Source: Treponema sp.
GTDB taxonomy: Bacteria; Spirochaetota; Spirochaetia; Treponematales; Treponemataceae
Assembly: GCA_016293005.1 (NCBI GenBank)
Contig: JAEDFA010000001.1
Location: forward strand, 43,969 to 107,968
Length of the DNA stretch: 64,000 bases
Direction of reading: 5' to 3'
The position numbers were made by a program, and so were the translations under genes. The notes under the pieces were generated by a model. It worked only from the letters and a program-made list of their open reading frames with translations, did no database searches and was not told the DNA's origin. Of this stretch, positions 60,198 through 64,000 are shown piece by piece (position 1 is the first letter of the stretch; every line of letters begins with the position of its first letter).

Positions 60198-61976
60198 TTA
60201 AAGACTTTGTGAATCGGCTTTTAAAAGCATCGAGGTTTCCCATTCAAGAAGTGATTTTTCTTCTTTTGAAGTTTTTTCAATGTCGCCGTAAATGTTTTTT
60301 ACATCGCATAAAATCCTGAAAACGCTTTCTGTTCCGCTTCCACGCATCCAGAAAAATGCAAGAGGTTTTTCGTTTGCATCGTAAAACTGAATTTTTAAGC
60401 CGCCTTTTTGGCTTTCTTCCCAATTTTGAGAGCCTTCAGTTTCTTTTGTTCCGTTTGTAAGAAAAACCTTAAAACTTGAGATTTTATATTCAGTCTCAAG
60501 CTGATTTTTTTTATTTTTCCATTCTTCTTCAAAAATTTTCTGGAAATTCCGTTTTAATTTTCCATGATTTTCTGTTTTAATTTTTAAAACCGCTCTTTTT
60601 TCGGAAACGCCTGTAGTTTTATATTCCGGGAGCGTAGAAAAAATCTGTGTGATGTCGTAATTTTCTGTAAATTGATTTCTGCTTTTTTCACACCAGATTT
60701 TAAAAAGTTCATCCATGGAAAGAAGTTTAATTATTGCAAAAATCGTATTTATAGGATCTCTTACAGCTGATGGATAAGTTATAGTTCCTCCGTTTGAACC
60801 TTCCCCGAAAATTCTTGCATCAAAACCCTGAAGTCGTTTTTCTTTTGCAAGGTTTACGACATTTGCTTCTCCAACTTCTGAACGGAAAACTTTTGCGTTT
60901 AATTTTTCTGCGATTTCGTTGATTCTAAGCGAAGTAGGGCAGTTTACGCACACGCAAGAATTTTCTTTTTTTGAATAAAGCGAAAAAAGAAGTTCTGAGA
61001 GAACTGAAAGACTGAAAACTTCCTGAGCTTTTAAAATTACAGATTTTTTCTGATTTTTATCCCAGTAAACAATGTTTCCTCTGTCACCGTCGCAGTCAGG
61101 CATATAACCTAGAACGGCATCGTGAAGTCCTTTCTTCTGAAGATTTTCCATTTCGTTTGCAACGAAAATTAAATTTTCTGATTCCGGAATTATTTCGTGG
61201 ACTATTTTTCCAGGCTTGTCGTTTATTGAATAAAAATTTATTCCAAACTGAGAAAAAAAATCTTTGTCAACTGAAACTGTCCTTGCAGAACCGTTAAAAT
61301 CACATACAACGCCGATTTTTTTTGATTTTAATTTTTCTTTTAAACTTTTGAAGAAAGTTTCCTGTTCACTTTTGTCTTTTGACGCGGAAATTGTTTCTAA
61401 AAGAAAATTTTTGTAAGAAACAAGCGCATTGTTTTTATATTTTTTCTGATTTTTGTATACTTCATCGATTTCTTTTTCTGAAAAACCGTTTATGAGTGTG
61501 AAAGCGTATTCTTTCGCGTCAGTTCTGTTTGTAAGATTCAGAAAATTTTCTGTGAGTGTGGCATTTTCTTTTTGATTTAAAACGCCTCCTGAGTTCAAAC
61601 CGAATTTTATTCCGTTGTGACCAATCGGATTATGGCTTGCTGAAATGTACATAAAACCGTCAGCCTCTTTTGAATAAGCCATAATTTCTGGCGCTGCGAT
61701 TATTCCTGTAAAACGGACAGAGATTTTTTGATTCAGGAAAGTTTTTATGCACGCTTCACAGATTGCGTTTCCTGTAGGACGCGTATCATGACCTAAAATC
61801 ACTGAAGGATTTTCTTTTTTGGTTTTTGCTTTAAGGTAATCTGAAAAAACTTTTGCGGCAAGGACTGAAAGAGCAATATTTTCTTCGCCGATTAAAGAAG
61901 TTTTGTCCTGTTCGTCGTTTGAAATGGCAAAAATTTTTCGCCAGCCTGACGCAGATAAAATCATGTTTGTGTTCAT
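60198..61976 (-). CDS. Second phosphohexomutase (phosphomannomutase-type)
   Basis: 592 aa. FMYISASHNPIGHNGIKF (phosphoserine), MPDCDGDRGN (metal), FGEGSNGGTITYPS (sugar) and WMRGSGTESVFR (phosphate) give all four active-site loops. The sugar loop EGSNGG differs from the usual EESYG or ESSGH, so the preferred sugar may differ from that of the enzyme encoded 800 bases away. It starts three bases after the M23-like gene in a four-gene operon. Confidence 0.88.
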   Translation of the reverse strand: MNTNMILSASGWRKIFAISNDEQDKTSLIGEENIALSVLAAKVFSDYLKAKTKKENPSVILGHDTRPTGNAICEACIKTFLNQKISVRFTGIIAAPEIMAYSKEADGFMYISASHNPIGHNGIKFGLNSGGVLNQKENATLTENFLNLTNRTDAKEYAFTLINGFSEKEIDEVYKNQKKYKNNALVSYKNFLLETISASKDKSEQETFFKSLKEKLKSKKIGVVCDFNGSARTVSVDKDFFSQFGINFYSINDKPGKIVHEIIPESENLIFVANEMENLQKKGLHDAVLGYMPDCDGDRGNIVYWDKNQKKSVILKAQEVFSLSVLSELLFSLYSKKENSCVCVNCPTSLRINEIAEKLNAKVFRSEVGEANVVNLAKEKRLQGFDARIFGEGSNGGTITYPSAVRDPINTIFAIIKLLSMDELFKIWCEKSRNQFTENYDITQIFSTLPEYKTTGVSEKRAVLKIKTENHGKLKRNFQKIFEEEWKNKKNQLETEYKISSFKVFLTNGTKETEGSQNWEESQKGGLKIQFYDANEKPLAFFWMRGSGTESVFRILCDVKNIYGDIEKTSKEEKSLLEWETSMLLKADSQSL

Positions 61977-61979
61977 TTT

Positions 61980-62852
61980 TTACCAGACCATAAGATTGTA
62001 TGTTTGTGAATATTGTTTTTCAAGAATGTCAAGGACAGTGATTTTTAGAGTATTTTTTCCAGGTGAAATTACCGCTTCTCCGATAAATTGCAGGTTTTCG
62101 TTTGGATAAATCTGATTTTTGATGTAATTCTTTTTTCCGACAGCGCTGATTAATCCGTCAGTTTGTTTTAAAAGATCGAAAGATATTGTGTCGACTATTG
62201 TTCCGTTTATGGAAACTGCCGTTTTAAAAGGAACTGCTGTATTCTGCCGTTTTTTGAAAACTTTGTATGTGCCGGACGGAATCGAAGAATTTTCAGGAAG
62301 ACTGTAGAATTTTCCGTTTTTGGCGTTTTGAAGTTTTACTTCTGAAATTGAAAGTGGAAGTTCTTTCCCGATTCTTGGCATTAAAAGACGAGGATTTATT
62401 GAAATATTTTTTGTTATGTCAAAAACCTGAAATTCAAGCGCCGACCTTCCTTGCTGCCACGCTGAATTTCCGCTGTAACCTAAACTTGCGCCTGAAGAAA
62501 TTTCGTTTACTTGAAAATGTTCTTTTGTAAGGCTTTCTGAATCAAGATTTGCGTAAACGGTGATTAAATTATCTTCGTGTGAAATGACAGCTGCGTTTCC
62601 TAATGTTGAAGGGAAAAAATCAGAATCATCGCTGTGTTCTGTTATGTAAACTGTGAGAAATCCGTCTTCGCAGGCTTTTATTTCTGAAGTTTCTGCAAAA
62701 ATCAGTGAATTGCTTATTGTATTTCCGCGAAGTTGTGCAAAATACGAATAAAATGCATCTGATTCTACGATTTGCTCTTGCGGCCAGTTGAATGAAAACG
62801 CTGTGAAAGTTATAAAAAGCAAAAAAAATGTGACAGCTGATTTTTTCTTCAT
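61980..62852 (-). CDS. Secreted M23-like protein without zinc ligands
   Basis: 290 aa with a signal peptide (ends near FTAFSF). Residues about 70-180 follow the M23/LytM fold: GNAAVISHEDNLITVYANLD, then SGASLGYSGNSAWQQGRSALEFQVFD. In active enzymes these would be YAHL and HLHFEV; here the His residues are Asn and Ala/Glu, so catalysis is unlikely. The C-terminal 110 residues resemble an extra beta-sandwich. AAGGA precedes the ATG, three bases after the beta-propeller gene. Confidence 0.75.
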   Translation of the reverse strand: MKKKSAVTFFLLFITFTAFSFNWPQEQIVESDAFYSYFAQLRGNTISNSLIFAETSEIKACEDGFLTVYITEHSDDSDFFPSTLGNAAVISHEDNLITVYANLDSESLTKEHFQVNEISSGASLGYSGNSAWQQGRSALEFQVFDITKNISINPRLLMPRIGKELPLSISEVKLQNAKNGKFYSLPENSSIPSGTYKVFKKRQNTAVPFKTAVSINGTIVDTISFDLLKQTDGLISAVGKKNYIKNQIYPNENLQFIGEAVISPGKNTLKITVLDILEKQYSQTYNLMVW

Positions 62853-62855
62853 TTT

Positions 62856-63917
62856 TTATTCCTTTGAGATTTTTATTTTTGAAATTGTAGAATTTTTTCC
62901 GATGTAAAGGTTTTCTTCGTCAGTTTCGATGAATGCCGCATCTGCTTGAAATTGAAAGCAACCTGTAAAAGATGTGAATTTTTCTATTATATAAACAGAA
63001 TATTCTTTTTGTTTTTTTGTAAGCAGGAAAAAGCAGTCTTTTGATTCTTTTAAACTTATGGCAGAACCGTTTATTGGAATGTGTGTGGATTTTTTCTTTT
63101 TGATGTCAACGATTCCTGCAGAATTTTTGCATGTGTAAAAACAGAGTCTGTCATCGTTTGAAAATTTTACAATCTGCTGAACTTTTGTATTTGTTGGAAA
63201 ATATTCGTGGAAAACGATTTTTGTTTGTGCGCCTTCTTTTTTTGCAAGAACAAATCTCTGTCTGTTTTGACCTGAAACAGATGCGATGTATGAGCCGTCG
63301 TTGCTTAAAGCTGCTGCAAGAATTACAGGATAATCGCTCCCGCCGGGCTGAAAATTTTGGATTATATCGCCTTCGTTTGTAAAGTGAACGATTGTTCCGT
63401 CTGCATATCCTGCAACAAGTGCATTTTTTGCAGAATAGAACGCAGTTATTGGACAAGTTGAGTCGTATTCCCAGTCTTTTGAACCGTCCTCTTTACATTT
63501 TACAAAAGATGAACCGCCAGGAAGAAAAACGAAAATTCTGTCTTCGATAATCATAGGAAAACCTGGCTGCGTGATTGTGCCTTTTTTTGTTCCTTCCGGA
63601 GTGAAAAAATCTGTTGAAGTGTTATTTGAATTGTATGAAGTGTAGTAATAATCTGAAATTGATGCTTTATATGGAAAAGTTATAAAATTTGTAACTTCAC
63701 CGTCAGAAGTAAAATAACCTGCCGTTTGGGAAAGTTTAAAATAATTTACGGAAGAATTGTTTTTGTTTTCTTTTATAGTTGGATTTGAAACATCGATTTT
63801 CCATTCTGGTGTAAACTGAAATTCTTTTCCGATTGGCTGTATAGAAAAAATTATATATAAAATTGAAAGAATAACTGCAATTGTAATATAAAACGAAAGC
63901 TGTTTTTTGATTTTCAT
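62856..63917 (-). CDS. Membrane-anchored beta-propeller-like protein
   Basis: 353 aa. One N-terminal membrane helix (about residues 8-26) is followed by an extracytoplasmic region with repeating short strands of beta-propeller style (WD40/PQQ-like), for example near IIEDRIFVFLPGG, ALVAGYADGTIVHFTNEGD and AAALSNDGSYIASVSG. No catalytic site is recognised. It is the first gene of the operon with the M23-like protein, phosphohexomutase and FNT channel. Confidence 0.72.
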   Translation of the reverse strand: MKIKKQLSFYITIAVILSILYIIFSIQPIGKEFQFTPEWKIDVSNPTIKENKNNSSVNYFKLSQTAGYFTSDGEVTNFITFPYKASISDYYYTSYNSNNTSTDFFTPEGTKKGTITQPGFPMIIEDRIFVFLPGGSSFVKCKEDGSKDWEYDSTCPITAFYSAKNALVAGYADGTIVHFTNEGDIIQNFQPGGSDYPVILAAALSNDGSYIASVSGQNRQRFVLAKKEGAQTKIVFHEYFPTNTKVQQIVKFSNDDRLCFYTCKNSAGIVDIKKKKSTHIPINGSAISLKESKDCFFLLTKKQKEYSVYIIEKFTSFTGCFQFQADAAFIETDEENLYIGKNSTISKIKISKE

Positions 63918-63925
63918 GATGTTTT

Positions 63926-63954
63926 ATTCTATTAAATATAGTAATGACAGTCAA
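63926..63954 (-). promoter_or_regulatory. Sigma-70 promoter of the beta-propeller operon, leaderless layout
   Basis: Minus strand: TTGACT (63954-63949), 17 bases, TAGAAT (63931-63926), then eight bases to the ATG at 63917 with no Shine-Dalgarno. Confidence 0.72.
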
Positions 63955-63964
63955 GATTTAAGAT

Positions 63965-63993
63965 TTGACATTTTTTTCGATAATTAATATACT
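63965..63993 (+). promoter_or_regulatory. Rightward sigma-70 promoter at the window edge
   Basis: Perfect TTGACA (63965-63970), a 17-base spacer, TATACT (63988-63993). It points out of the window, back to back with the promoter of the beta-propeller gene, so a plus-strand gene should begin at or soon after base 64000. Confidence 0.7.
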
Positions 63994-64000
63994 TCTCAAA

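Overview
The window is a stretch of ordinary, gene-dense, AT-rich chromosome from a spirochaete, most probably a Treponema species. The evidence is a motility operon in the order flgB-flgC-fliE-fliF-fliG-fliH-fliI-fliJ next to dprA-topA-xerC-hslVU, a tamB-bamA-skp-mutS block, a PUR-domain (BpuR-like) protein, and many secreted TPR or unassigned proteins with treponemal-looking signal peptides. I recall the same neighbourhoods from Treponema pallidum, but I have compared no genomes here, so the genus is an inference. I saw no insertion sequence, prophage, CRISPR array or rRNA. The only tRNA is tRNA-Pro(UGG).

Layout from left to right. 1-5749: the 3' part of infB, then rbfA, truB, a bactofilin, a TPR protein and the radical-SAM tRNA methylthiotransferase mtaB. 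5831-5938: tRNA-Pro and its terminator. 6023-11195: a complete six-gene Rnf ion pump (rnfCDGEAB). 11203-13127, minus strand: thrS, encoding a threonyl-tRNA synthetase without the TGS domain, followed by a 56-codon gene. 13428-19330: ispH, a TPR lipoprotein, dprA, topA and a xerC-type recombinase. 19541-21551: hslV-hslU, closed by a strong terminator. 21663-28858: the flagellar basal-body and export operon. 28848-30509, minus strand: a kinase fused to the TGS and second domains of a threonyl-tRNA synthetase. 30671-35048: an orphan binding protein, a phosphoribosyltransferase, a large secreted protein and rnhB. 35123-39212, minus strand: the PUR protein, then (in transcription order) tmk, an unknown secreted protein, aroB and a cysteine desulfurase. 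39274-49336: tamB, bamA, skp and mutS. 49449-57039: comF, a DegT-fold protein, nadK, recN, an unknown protein, an HD hydrolase and a LysM/LytM protein. 57051-63917, minus strand: a beta-propeller protein, an M23-like protein, two phosphohexomutases, a small formate/nitrite-type channel and a DnaQ-type exonuclease.

The groups work together as translation and ribosome maturation (infB, rbfA, truB, mtaB, thrS, tRNA-Pro), redox-driven ion pumping (rnf), DNA topology, repair and recombination (topA, xerC, dprA, mutS, recN, rnhB, exonuclease), the periplasmic-flagellum base and export ATPase (flg/fli), outer-membrane biogenesis (tamB, bamA, skp) and cell-wall-associated proteins (bactofilin, LysM/LytM and M23-like proteins).

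The most unusual signals are these. (1) A recurring promoter layout in which a sigma-70 -35/-10 pair with 17-bp spacing ends 6-8 bases before an ATG that has no Shine-Dalgarno sequence, which predicts leaderless mRNAs for at least six genes. (2) A ThrRS that lacks TGS in the same window as a kinase that carries TGS plus a decayed editing domain. (3) A thymidylate kinase whose P-loop lysine reads as threonine. (4) Two LytM/M23-like proteins that have lost the usual zinc ligands. (5) A sigma-28-like promoter directly behind the hslU terminator, at the head of the flagellar operon.
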